Positions 1 to 22,900 of a stretch of 64,000 nucleotides of DNA are shown here, piece after piece. The notes under the pieces were generated by a model that ran no database searches, had not been told where the DNA came from, and saw only the letters and a program-made list of their open reading frames with translations. This DNA comes from Epinephelus fuscoguttatus (Eukaryota; Chordata; Actinopteri; Perciformes; Serranidae), in NCBI RefSeq assembly GCF_011397635.1, contig NC_064761.1, forward strand, positions 27,631,643 through 27,695,642. Direction: 5' to 3'. A program made the translations under genes and the position numbers. How positions within the stretch are numbered: the stretch's first letter is position 1; each line of letters opens with the position of its first letter.

Positions 1-399
1 AAAGGAATGTCGCAAATGAGTGTCACAATAACTCCTGGAGCCGCTGTAAGAATCTGTGATGAGTCAGAGCTGGACCAACTGTACATTTCATCAGCCCACC
101 CAGATAAACGCCCCCTCTTCTGGAGACAAGCACTGATCTGAGGTCATAGCTGCAATTTCCCATTTCACCGTTGGGACTCTTTGTCTGAAATTTAATGCAC
201 GGTCAGCACCTTGCTGTAACTTCAGCTCAGCATCCTGTATTTGCTGGGAAGAGGCTGAGTCACTCATTTGCATAGAAACAAGATAAGGAAAGAAATACAG
301 GACAGTGCTGTGCTGCTGAAAAACAATCCGGAATATTTTCTACAGAACAAACCCACTGATAACTCATGATGGCTTTGTGTTTTGTGCTTCCTCCTTCAG
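1..399. other. Left-edge intron of ttc39a, no exon seen
   Basis: No exon with flanking splice signals is visible before the first recognised ttc39a exon. The N-terminal ~140 residues expected for this family must be encoded left of the window. The only sizeable open frame here (- strand, 91-273) has no recognised homology and is treated as chance. Confidence 0.6.
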
Positions 400-10085
<9,686 letters not shown>

Positions 10086-12290
10086 CAGACAGAGGAGGGC
10101 ACACTAGAGCAGAGACAGCTTTCTGTTTCTGTAGTCCCACAATGCAACACTCAGCCCAGCCCGGCCCCGCCTATTCGGGCGGGTGATTTGTTTGTTTTTT
10201 TTCTTCCATCAAAAGGGTAGGGCAAGATGGATGCCTGTTTTTCTCATGTGTGCTGCCTTTTTGGGCGACTGCAGGTCTATGTGGCCCTCACTGGCTAAGG
10301 CAGGTTTGCTACGCCCTCTTCCAGAGATATGTTATGATGAACTCCACTTACTTGTGTAATTTGAAATAGACAAGTTGAGAAATGTGCCTATATTTATAAA
10401 GCATTGCTTCTAGCAGGCTTGATTGTCCAGCACCGTAGCCGCCTATAAGGGGCGCACTAGGGTAGGAAACAAGGTGACATTTATGTAGTAGGCTATATAC
10501 TGCAGATTGCTCCACTGCTACCCCAGAATAAGGTTGGATCTGATGAAGCCAGAGTACCAAACAACCTGGTATAAATTACCAACACTAACTCCTCCTACCC
10601 AGCAGCACAATTTGACCTGGTTGCTACAAACCTCCTAATTAATATAAATTCAGTAGATTGGAGATGATACATAATTATTTGTTACAGTTTGACATCAGGT
10701 GCATATCATATGCAATTCACCAGATAGTTCATGAGGATCATAAGACTGTTTTGTACTCTGTCATTTGGTACATTTCGGTTGACAGGTTTCACCTATATTT
10801 GGATTTTTGATCACAACTAACACAGCCTAAATGTTGGATTCATTTTCACACTACATAAGCTTTGGTTCATCGTGTTTCTCAGTGTGAGTACATGTTTTAG
10901 TGTTTATTTTAAATGTTCTTCTTTTCCTTGAAACCTATTGAAACATTGAAAGACACAAATCTGTTCATGTGGAATACTTTCTTTCAGTCTTCTTCTATAG
11001 AAATATTTAAATCTGCAATCCAGTTGTATTTACAGTGACATGTATCGGCTTTCGCACAGAGCTTTGTAAATCAGCCAGCCACGCAAACTCTCCAGAGTCA
11101 AAGAATCAGAGTGGCAGTGAGAGTTGGTCTTTACATTTATATACTGTAAATGGCACCTTTTACACAAATTGTCCCGTTTTAAGAGGACAGATGAATGTGT
11201 CTTTTAGAAAGGCAGACTCCCTCCTTTTCTCCTCCTGGCGTATGGGACAGGCTCCAGCAGTACTTGAGCTTGAACAAACAGGCCATTCACGCCATGCAGC
11301 GAAGGACTGTGTGCTTGTCTGCCTGCTGCATCTTTAGTGAGTGAGGAAGCTCTGAACGGGATCCACCACAGTCTTCCTGCTTTGTGAACGTCCTCCGCTG
11401 CTCCTGTATCAGCCATGCTTGACTACAACCAACTATACAAGGACAGGAACATCATAACCTCGCTCCTGTGTCAAATAATAATCTGTATATGAACAAACAC
11501 TTGTAATGATTGATGATAAGACAGAAAGGGGTGAACTCTAATTGTGTTGGTGGTGAGGTTATTGTCTCAGCAACAGTGTCCAAAGCCTAAAGACTCAGAT
11601 GGTGTCTCAAGTGTTGGAATTAGAGCACTGCTTATTTATTCATGATTAGAGTACGGTTTGGGATTCAAGACAATGGCTAGGAGTCAGTTTCTTTCTTCTT
11701 TTTTTTTTTAATGGTGAAGGAAATGTACTTTAAATATTGTTTTAAAAGCTATTTCAATAACAATTTGTATTTAATTTTCTGATAATTAATTAAGCTTAAT
11801 TTTTCTTTTTTTTCCTCTTTGGTTTTCGCAGATATAGTGGAGAGAAACTCTAACCAAATTTAGTGGCATTGTGATGTTTACAATCAGCATATTTTACTGG
11901 GCACAGCTATTCCTGAGCAGAATGACATTCCTGTACATACTGAATGTTTCTATTGTAATTTAAGATGAAATGATGAAAAGCAACTAAAAAAAAACACATC
12001 CTATTTTGTAGTCGTCGTTGTCATTTGTGCACCACAATCAGAAGCACAAAACACAGTGTGTACAGTACGAAGTGGTATTATTTACAGAACAAAGAGGCTC
12101 TGCATGCTCGCATATCTTTGCACTCGTTGTTCTCATGCGTGTGAGCTAATCCTCTGGATATAGTAAAGTCTCATCTTGCTGATATGAAAGTCAGTGGCAG
12201 ACAGGGGTGAGCACACAATGGGGTGCAGGGACAGTGTACACTACTAATCATATTTAATGGGAAATAAACAAAGAGGATTTAAACTGACTC
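10086..12290 (+). terminator. ttc39a 3' UTR with candidate poly(A) signal
   Basis: No open frame with homology follows the stop. The one clear canonical AATAAA noted in this stretch is at 12263-12268, followed about 40 bases later by a GT-rich stretch (GAGTGTTTTTACAT). This would make the 3' UTR about 2.2 kb and end it within 200 bases of the rnf11 promoter. Earlier non-canonical sites cannot be excluded. Confidence 0.5.
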
Positions 12291-12436
12291 GCAGGAAACA
12301 TGTAGAGTGTTTTTACATATTGAGGCTATTACTGATAATATCAAAACTGCCCTGAAAATGAAACTACAAAGACTCATTTATCGATTTCAGCTCTGTGTTT
12401 ATGTTTTTAGCAAAGGGCAATGTGATCATGAATCTG

Positions 12437-12620
12437 ATTGGCTGCCAACAAAAGCTTCCTGGATGTAGATATAAGATGAGTGGCTCGTTTTCCAAAGGGG
12501 CGGGGCTTCGTGTTGCTACATCGCCACCTTTTGTCGTTGTTCGACAGCTGCAAACTGGAAAGTCCCTGACAGCCAGGGAGGTTTCAGACAGGAAAACCAC
12601 AGCCAGGTTTGTCGTTGTAA
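12437..12620 (+). promoter_or_regulatory. rnf11 promoter: inverted CCAAT box and GC box
   Basis: ATTGG (inverted CCAAT) lies at 12437-12441 and a GC box GGGGCGGGGC at 12497-12506. They are followed by a CpG-rich stretch up to the rnf11 ATG at 12983. No TATA box is evident. The transcription start is not determined; the 5' UTR is probably 350-450 bases. Confidence 0.6.
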
Positions 12621-12982
12621 ATGAGGGAGACTCTTATTTTCTTCGCCTCTCTACCTCCGCGGACATTAAATTCTGCGAGGTTGTTTCAGTCGTGATTTTT
12701 TTTAGGCTAACCGATGCTTCCTTGCGAGTGCTAGCTCTTTGTGCAAGCTAGTTCTTTGTGTGGCTAGCTGCTAGCCGAGGGATGTTTTGTTGTTGTTGAA
12801 CTGAGCAGCCCTCCCGTCGTCTGGGAGAGGAGATTCATCAGCTGTGCATGGAGAAACGCCTTCTCGACGTCTCCTCGTCTGCTGCTGACATTTTATGTGC
12901 GAGTGGCCCTTGAGAATCCCGCTGTTCAACGTTTAGTGAAGCGACACCGAGAGAGGGGAGAGTTTGACCGACGAGGAAGGAG

Positions 12983-15900
12983 ATGGGAAACTGTCTGAAA
13001 TCTCCCACCTCGGATGACATTTCTTTGCTTCATGAATCACAGTCGGACCGGGCCAGCTACGGAGACGGTGCTGACCCCGACCTGGAGCCACCGCCCCCCT
13101 ATCAGGTAACTTTGACTAACTGTTTAAACCAAAACATTACCAGCTAGCTGTTGTGTTTTTTGTCTTGAAGTAACCCAAATCCATTATATCAGAAGTTGAG
13201 ATGATGTGTAATGTGTGGCAGGTCTGGCCCAGTAATTTTCTGCATTTCATTAGCTCCTAGAAAATGAGATGACACCTAGACTGACACTATGTGAAGCTAG
13301 ATCAGCTGTTTACAGATCCAACATCACCCTTGGCCAGCAACCCAGCCCACTGACCCCGTCATGGCTTTGATACTAATCCGCTTTGTTATATCCAGGTCCT
13401 GTCTCTGCGTACCATTTCCCTGAAGTCATATTATGATCCATACTTAACTGATATCATTTGCTCCAGTCTTGAGTCAAACACACTTAACTATGTAGCTGTG
13501 GCACATACTAAATGAACATGAGCTAAGACACACAGACATCTATTATGGCTTCACTTTAACAGTATGAGCTGTTTTAATGGACTTGAAACAAACCTCAGTC
13601 CTCCATTAAAGAGGGAGTTTTGTAGTTTAGTGAAAGAGTGTCTCACATAACTTTATCAGCTGCTTCTTTCACTGGTCCCCTCCTCCAGGGCAGCAACTTT
13701 GTTTGTCTGGTGTCCCTATTTCCTGAATTAGATCATCTGCAAACAGACCAGGCCATGTCATAGCTGTAAATATGAATCATGGTGCTACCCTTCTCTTGTG
13801 TGTTTTTCTATGTTAAGAGGTGGCTGGTATGTGTTATGTAAGGCCCTGGCAGAGAGTTTAGCTGTTAGTAGGTTAAGCCAAGCCTTATCTGTAGATTTAA
13901 GGTAAGTGTTTTACAGCATGGGAAACTGACGGCAGTCTGAGGTCTCAGGTCATGGGAGCTTTCATTGTGGAAAGCTACTTAATTCTCTAATTATTTACAA
14001 CACAGATGAAAACATACAAGGGGAACATTTGCCCTGCGTTCTCAGTCTGTTGTTGTTTAGCATTTTGAAAGCAAAATTTGTTCATATTTTGTTTAACTAG
14101 ATTTTAAAATGCTTGTTTTTTAATTTATAAATAGATATGAAGATAATAGAAGTTAAGATATGAGATAGATTTTTGAAAGGTCATTGGTTTTTGGCACATT
14201 GGCTTCCCCTTCAAAGATCTAATTTGCTTTCACCACAGTATATGACCAGGAAATCTTCAGATTCAGCATAATTTTGAGTTCTTTATAGATCTCATGCTCT
14301 CAGTCTCATTAATGATGGTGAGGTCAGTGTGGTGCTTCTTAGTGTTTATATGTAATAACTGTTTTTGTATGGACATTTCTATACAAATAAAGTTATTATT
14401 CATCTTATCTTTATCAATATATCTTTCTAAATTATCAGCAATGAATATATCTTGGGCATCATATTTCAGATTGCCTTGTCCTTCTGGTTATGAACTCACA
14501 AGTTTGGCAGTTGTTACTCCAGTCTGTGCTCCTCGTGTATTAGCATTTATCCAGATCACAAAAGTAACCACTGATTTTGGAAAGATAATTAAGGGATGAT
14601 GTTTGAAAAACAAAAGGTTGTCAGCTGCAGACTAACTTTTTACATAGTTGCATTGGTGCACCTAACTTTTTCATTTAAGGCCTTAAAGCACCAAACCGAC
14701 ATCATCGCCCTATGTTGCCTGTGTCCCAGCCAAAAAATAAAACAAAAAAGATAAAATACCACAAAGACTACAGCCAACAGTCAGCTAGCATATACATTCT
14801 GCACCTGCATAAGAGGAAATACCTCTCCATAGCAGCAGGTGGTGGTAGTCTGTATACGTCATTGAAAAAGGGACACTGGAAGACCGACAGGACAGATTCA
14901 AGATGCTAGTTCGCCAGTTAGCACATTAACAATGGAACCCGATGTTGAAAGAACAAAGGATGTTTCAATTACAAACCGTTTCTGCTAAAGACTTCAGTGG
15001 CTGAAAAAATAATTTTACCTTATATAACAGTTTTTTTCCCGCCATTTTAGCCATTTGTTTACTTTCCTCACTTCCGTTTCTCTACTGGCGCACTGAGCTG
15101 AACATCCAATCTGAGCAATTTCATTCACCAATGTGCTCCGCCATCTCTGCCCATCTCTGACGCCAATGAACACCTGGGCAATCCTCACCGATAGCCCAAC
15201 ATTGACCAATGGCTGACAGCTTGGTGTGTCAGGGCCCTAGGTTTCCAGAACGTAATTTAGGGGCACTCAAAGGCACTCACACAAATTTTCACCATGGCTT
15301 TTGGTGCCTCTGTAATACATTTGAAGCATTACATTTTTGACAGTTCCCATACACATTTCTTAACAGATTATTTAAATGCTCGTAAATGCCAAAGATGTAG
15401 GTATACATTTTACCAGGGACAGGGGAGACGGGTGGTGGATCGGTTACCTCTGCTGATGATGTCAGATCTGGGCTGGGCCTAAATACAGGTGTAATGGGCA
15501 CTGCAACAAAATAATCGGTATGTTGTTTGGAAAGGAGTACAGGTTTTGGTTTTACACATAAACACGCCTCAGAGTGATGTCGTGTGCTGTGAAGCCCCCT
15601 GAAGCAAATTGTGATTTGTGATATTGGGCTTTATAAATGAAATTTAATTGAATTAAAACATTTTTCCAACCTGTATTCAGCAAAGAAGAATATCAGGATC
15701 AGAGCCAATCAGGCACAGTGGCGGTGGGTATTTGCAGAATTTCTGTGGGTGAAAATATCCTGCTAAATGTCAGCCACACTGATGCAACCTATGAAAATGT
15801 TTAGTTGCACTTGACAGATTTTTGGTTGGACTGCATAATTAAAGAATATTTTTAACATGTATGCATGCTAATACATGAGAAGCACAAACTGGGGCTAAGT

Positions 15901-18900
15901 CAGTTCCTGCAAATATCCTTGTAACATTTCAAGATCACATTCATAACCTTTGTCATTTATTATCAATGGAATATCACTCACAGACGGCCTGTATCAGCGT
16001 CAGTCAAAGATGATATCTGAACAAGGCCAGGAGTCCTTGTTTTGCATCAGTGTCTAGGTTGCTACAAGTGTGTCATGTCTGGTATACAACAGTGTGTAAT
16101 TAGGCCAAAGCAGCCAGCTCTGGTATCATAGAGGAGTGATGGTGTAATAAATGACACAAACACTGCTCAGTTTCTCTGGAAGGGCTTAAAGTAAGCTTTC
16201 GGCTGTGTTGAGAAAATCTGTGCGGTTTGTTTATGCTGACAAGAGGGTTAACTAACTAGTTAAACCTACTTATAAAGGGCTCTTTCAGACCTGCCAGCTC
16301 CGTTGTCCCCGGTGACCGCAGTAATCAGCACCTTCACCATCTGAACCCAGCCTGAGAACACAGCACACATTTTTGTGTGCTTGCAGTTCAGATTAACACA
16401 CTTTGGAAGTGCTGTGTGTGTGTTAGCAGGGGGACTAAAGGCTCCACTATACTCGACTTTGAGTTGAACTTGGCATTCTTAAAAGTTGTCAAGTACGGAT
16501 CTGAGTGTAAAGGCAAAATGGGTGTTCTCACTGTGCTGGAGGTCTGTCCTTAATACCAGTGGGTGATTTTTGCCAGTCATGGTGAGAGAGAGATCCCAAC
16601 AGTGAAATCCAAAACAAAGACAACATGAGCTCCAGTAGGGCTTAAGATACAGAAAATGAATACAGAAGACATACAGTGATTTTAAAACCAACTCTGCTAT
16701 TGTTTTACAACCTAAAAACACAAATGGAAGATTGTGTGGATACATTATTACTGTCTAGCTGTCTATTAACAAATGAGAACAATCTCCTCATCACTTTGGA
16801 AATACAATAAAGTCACAGAATAATTAATTCAGAGTCTGTGAATCGTCTGGACGTGGTTTTCAACATGGAGGTGGCTGGGCCGGCGGTTTGCAGCTAAAAG
16901 TGCTAACTCCATAAACAGCACTAAAGAACGGTAACAGTGTTGACAGAGCTAATGATAATAACCAGGGGGAACCAGAGCATGGGGAGCTACACTTCTGCGT
17001 CTCCGCCATGCCAATATGAGTGATCACTACCATATTAGTGCAGTGCAAAGCGGCAGCAGTGAGCTAGCGAGTGAGATACACACATATTAAAGCCAGTTCA
17101 GCCCAAAGATTTGCGACGAGATGAGTTGAAACAGGCAACTACTTGCAGTTTGCCCGTTCTGCAACGTTCTAAAAATCTTCTGGTTCACACCAATGCAACT
17201 AGATGAGACAGTGTATCATCTCTATGCAACAACTCTTATATTTCCGTTCTGATTTGCAGTTTTTCTGGCTTATTTTGTGGCTGAATATAATTTGTAGCTT
17301 CTAATGATATGAATGAGGATAGTGTTGGTGAGATACTGGCTGCAGTTGCATTTGTATTAGTGAGGAAAGGGTGAAAAACAAAAACAAAACGAGCATCAGA
17401 TCGATTACATTCATAATAAGGCCAGTTCACACCGCTGCGACTTTTCTCTGCAACATCCTGACACAGTTTCGTCATTGGTCTGAACTGGGCTGGACTGGCT
17501 TAGCACAACAAACCACACACACAGAGTTAGCGTGACTTCATTCTGTCAGGGTTCAACGCTAAGGTTTTTTTGGTCACAGATCTACTTGCCCGAAGTCAGT
17601 TTTTACTTGCCCTATAAAAATTGTTTAATTTAAGCGGCTATCAATTAACAAAGACTGCAGTTATTTTCATGTTATGTAATCTTTATTCACACTGTAGCCT
17701 ATTTATTAATTAAAACAACATATGTCATGTATTGTAGCTTAATTCCTACACAAATATGACAGTGTCAGGGCTTAAAGTGAAAAATGTGTCGATCATTCTC
17801 CATCTGTAATTTTGCGCCCATGCCCGCCTCTATTTATTTTTCACCCCTCTCTCCAGTTCTGCTGTATTAACATCGGGTTTAATATACTTTGCTTCCATCT
17901 CTCTGCCCTGCTCTACTCTACTTCAACGCTACAAGCTCTCTCTCTACTCTACCAGTAGACTACCACATCCACCTGTTGCACAAAACGCACAGTGTTTCCC
18001 CTAGGATGGAGTTGTAGCAGCGGAGGTGAAGCACACGCATGAAAAATAATTTTCACACGCGTGAAACTTTTTTGTATGCTTACAAAGCACAGCCTGCTGG
18101 GATGTTTCTATGTATCTACTGGCACCAGAAGGGCTCTAGGACTAAGTACATACAGTACATGTGTGCACAGTATGAGCAGGTGAAATGTCTGTCTAGCTTA
18201 CATATGAGGTGTCTCAAGATTTAGGACCATACAATTTTATTGAATATAATAAAGTAAAAAGTCACTTGACATGCTGCTGTTTTGTGTTATGACCTATTTA
18301 AGTGCTGGAAGTTGTTATTTACGTGACAACGCCTGAACGCAGCACAAGCTCAGCACGAGTGCCATGCTGAGCTGCTGTGCGAGCAGCATGTTTGTCTGTG
18401 CAGCAGTCTGTTGGTTATTTACACAGTGTCCATAACAATAACTTTGTCAGCTGACAAACCGCACCGGGCTCGGGGTCAGGTTTGGTCAGGAAAATGCGGC
18501 CCGAGCCGCTCTAGCGTGCTCACCTGCGTGTGTGGCGGAACTCCGCTGTGCACGATACAGACAGCAGAGGAGAATTGTTAACGCGTGACCATGTAGAGAC
18601 AGAAATGACACGATGGCATAACACCATAAATAGTATATTGTTATGTTATTATATGAAGCGTTCGTCGCGCAAAATAATATCAGTGGGCGCTGTGGGCAGG
18701 ACATTGTTACACAGCGTGTGGCTGTGACTTCAGGCAGAGAGACCGCTGCATCAGAGCAGAAGGAGCACGTTTTAAAGACATTTGTTTTATCAATTAGTTA
18801 TTAACTTTTACTATTTTTAGCAACTTGCCTGATCAGGCAAGTGAGTTGTTAGTTTACATACCCGACCTTGAGTTTTACTTGCCCCGGGCAATCAGGCAGT

Positions 18901-19947
18901 CCTTATTGTTGAGCCCTGTTCTGTGCTCAGGATGCCATTATTCTACTATATCTTTGAATAGCAAATCATAGTTAGCTGCTATATTAATGCTCTGAATGTT
19001 GCAAATGGAACCAAAACATTATGTTGTTTTGTTAGTAAAATAAGATTTGTATTCCATGTGCTAAATTCTTGGGTCTTGGGTATTTTATACAGCACAACAA
19101 AGAAGTTTCTGATTACTACTATTACTACTTTGTCAGGTAGATAGAATGACAGAAACAACAGATAAACTGCGAGCATGCGCCCTAGGCTCACACATAAAAC
19201 ATTGTTTACTAATTGTAGGCAACAGAGCATTAGGGAGCGGTGGATGATATTGTTAAAATTTAAATGAATTGTATATCCTCCAAACACATGTAAGATGCCC
19301 ACAGAACAGTTCAACTACTTGCCACTCTTCAGACACTCACCCTGAGGGCTATAGACATCTGCTGTCGAGTTCATCTGTCATGTTCACAACGGTCAGACCA
19401 TGTTTCCTGGGAATCAGCAGTCGGCGGTGAATCAGAGGAGGGTGAATTCCAGCATCTGGAGATGAGTCGACCTCTACAGAGGTCACATTTTGGGACTGTT
19501 GAATAATTTCCTGGCTGAAAAGAGGCATTACGCAGACTGGCATCTGCAAGACTCAAAGCCAACTTGAGTCATAGGTTGAACAAAGCAATGTCTGATATGA
19601 GTGGTTGAAACTAGCCACAACCTTGTTTGAGATCATCAGAAAATACTGATACTGTTGGTTTAGCAATTAGCCTAATATGAAAACATTGCAGGTCATGTAG
19701 TTATGATCTGAAAAGGGGGGGAAGGGTGGATGGATGGATTTTGAAAGCTAAGACTTAAAGTGGATGAGATCAGTCCTACGAGCCAACCACTTAGGCTAGT
19801 GGGCCATTTAATGTCTTGTCAAAATGATTTCAGAGTAAGGGAGTGTGTGTGAGTTGTGTTGATGTTTGTTACATATCAACTGGCGAGGCTACAAAGCAGA
19901 GGGAGGTGCAGTTCTGCTTGTGCTCCTAATATTGTGAAGGCTGCAGT

Positions 19948-19987
<40 letters not shown>

Positions 19988-22900
19988 GTTTAAAACACGT
20001 TGTGTGTCGAGTATGTGGTGATTCGGAAAGCAGCTGGTGAGACGAGTGCTGACTCATCGCTCTGGTACTGGGCTATGAGAGATAAGGCACCCCTGTGTGT
20101 TTGTATTTGTGAGGGAGGGAGTCAGTGTGTGTGGGTGTGTGGGTGTGTGTGTCAGTGGGACCCCTGGTATGGCTTGTAATGCCCGTCTCCCTCGTAAAGC
20201 CCCAGAGATGGGAGCAGTGACAGGAGTTTTTATTGATCACATTCAGTTTGGCACAAAGGCCTTTATGCTGCTGTCAGCCAGCTTTATGGCCAAACCCTAT
20301 TGGCTGGAACACCTTGCAGACTTTAAAAGATTCACCGAGTTTGTGTGTGTAGCTGAACGCAGTCTTTCTTAATACACTTCAGCCTCTTTCCACTGTTTCG
20401 CTCACTTTTGTGTGAACACGAGGCCTAGAGGGTAAGAAATGATCTAAAACACATCAAATAAGCGCCTGCTGCTCTGCTCAAAGACAACGCCAAATCTATT
20501 TTCCGATGGTTTAGTGGACCAGGGGGTGCACGCCACTGACTGTAGTAGATACACACACAATTGAGTAGCACAGAGTCTGTCAACCACCTGCCTCGCCGTC
20601 AGGATGAAAGGGTTTGCAGTCAGCAGTTTGGTTTGAGCTCAGCCAGCTTGGTCACAAGAAATGGGGAGAGAAAGTTTGCTTTAGTGGTGGTTTATAATTA
20701 GCTGTCAAACCTGGAGTGCAGACGAGGGAGAGCATAGAAGACGGGAAGAACCGGCTGAGACCGCCCGAAAAGGAGGCTTTTAAGCTTTGAAGCTGACTTT
20801 TGGCATGAATCCAAAAGTCAACTGTTAAGTTCGTCTTCTGGCCTTAAGGAAGTGATAAGCCATTTGTTTAAGTGACATGAATATAAATCATTTGTTAACA
20901 CGAAACATAGTGACCACACAGTTATTACTGTACTACTGTATTGCTCTTTCTAACAGTTCATCATTTCTAACGTGAGGGCAGTATGCAGTATCAACTGTTT
21001 ATACTCCTCATCACTTATTTTGTCTTAAGCTCTTTGTGACAGAACGTAAATAAACTTGATTCAATGTCAGTCACCAGAATTTGCCCCGATCACACTTTTA
21101 AATTGAATGCCACTAGTAAAATAAACCTTGCTGCATCTTTTTATTGTTGCCAGACAACCACCCCATCACCTCCATACCTTAACCTTCCTGTGTAATCAAT
21201 CTACCATTTATTTTTTGTTTTTTTTATTTATTTAACATTAATTAGTAGCTAGTTACTAAAATGTTCAGGCAGAGGGTACCTGCTGTAGCTCTGGTCGAGG
21301 GTGAGAGGCTGTCAGTGAATAGTTTGTTGGGCACAGGGAAACGGAGATCTGTATGAGTATATGAGACCCTAAAAAAGAGGGTGGAACATGGGGAGTACCA
21401 CCAGTTGGTCCAGGAGCTTCTCCTCGATGTTGGCTGTTTCCAGGCAAGAATCGGGGGCAGTTTGACAAGCTGCTGTCTATCACCTGGCCATATAGTTCTG
21501 GGTATCCAGCAACTGCTACCACCAGTTTTTCCTCCATTTTTTAGCAACTGTAAACTTGTTGTCATGACCACCACAGAAGGCCTGCCTCTCAAATAATCAG
21601 ATTTGACAGTGAGAAAAAAAGCGGAGATACAGAGCGCTTTTCTGCTCTGAATTGAAGTTTTTCAACTTGAGGAGTTCAGAGTGTTCTGGCAAAACACGAG
21701 GAGCCTAGAGCCCAGAAATGCAAGGCGCATGATAATGCGAAAACAGCGATTAAATAGCTTCATTCTTATTTAAAACAATTACAAAAAGCTGCCTCCGGTT
21801 GCTAAAACGCTTTCTGTGTGATTGGGGCCTAAACCGTCGAGTCAATGACTTACCTGTCGGTGTCAGTCCATATGACTACATATTTATAACTCATTGTTCT
21901 TCGTAATAAGTCAGCGTGAACATGACCTGGACCAGAACTAAAAAAGGGCAACAATTTATAATTTATTTCCTTGGACAGACCAGTGCCTGAAATGGGCCGG
22001 TACTCACCAGCACTGAGTATCGGCACTTCTGATTCTTGTCAACATGAGTATCCTTACTTCTTGTTGCGTACCGCCACTTCCTGGGTTTGCGCATCAGGGT
22101 AGGCATGCACCCCAGAACACCTGTGTAGCTGCATCTCTGTGTACATAGCTAGCTTAATGCTGACCAACAGTGCTGAGAATGCCCTTGTCAAAATGAATTA
22201 AAGAACAGCAAAAAAACAGAGGACCAAGTAAACACTTGAGACGCTGATATGGGTTACGTTTGGACTGCTGCTACTGCAGTAACTGGGCCATTAATAGCTA
22301 GCTGAAGTGGAAATGACTCGGAGGCTCTTGGTACTACTGTGTTGTGGCACCAACAATGCGCACCTTGAGCACAGTGTCCCTGACTGCTGAATGAGGAACC
22401 AAGTTGACTATTTCTGCCATGCAAATGATTGGCCCATTGGGAAAGATAAGAAGCTGGGATGCCAGATTTGCAGAGAAGTTAAATCTTTGGGAGTACTCAG
22501 TTGGGTTTACAGTAGCATATCAAGATTATATCAGTATACATTTTAATTAGTGTCAATAGCTATGTAAAACTTGTATATACTAAGCAGGTAATGTGGCCTA
22601 TGTAATGACATGCATACAAAAATAAATTTGAAGTGGATTATATATGACCAAGATATGCATATAAATCTAAATATATCCAAGACATTTAGTGCAACTGCTG
22701 AATTAGGGTACTGGCACCTTTTTTGGTACAAGACAGGCACTGGTCAGACCGCATGAACTGAACTACAGGTGTGAAAGCACCGTCAATAGGCTACAGGTCA
22801 CTTTGAACACATCAGTAAGTGCAGATAGTAATAAGAAATGGTACTTTTTAAAAGAACATCCCTTAAAAAATGCCTTGTGGAGGTCTGCAGGTGCCTCCAT

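Noticed and set aside
91..273. Minus-strand 60-codon frame at the left edge
   Set aside because: No homology recognised and it overlaps the ttc39a intron; probably chance or an old repeat.
11035..11416. 100-codon + frame and 70-codon - frame after ttc39a
   Set aside because: They lie in the probable 3' UTR, with no recognised domain or splice signals.
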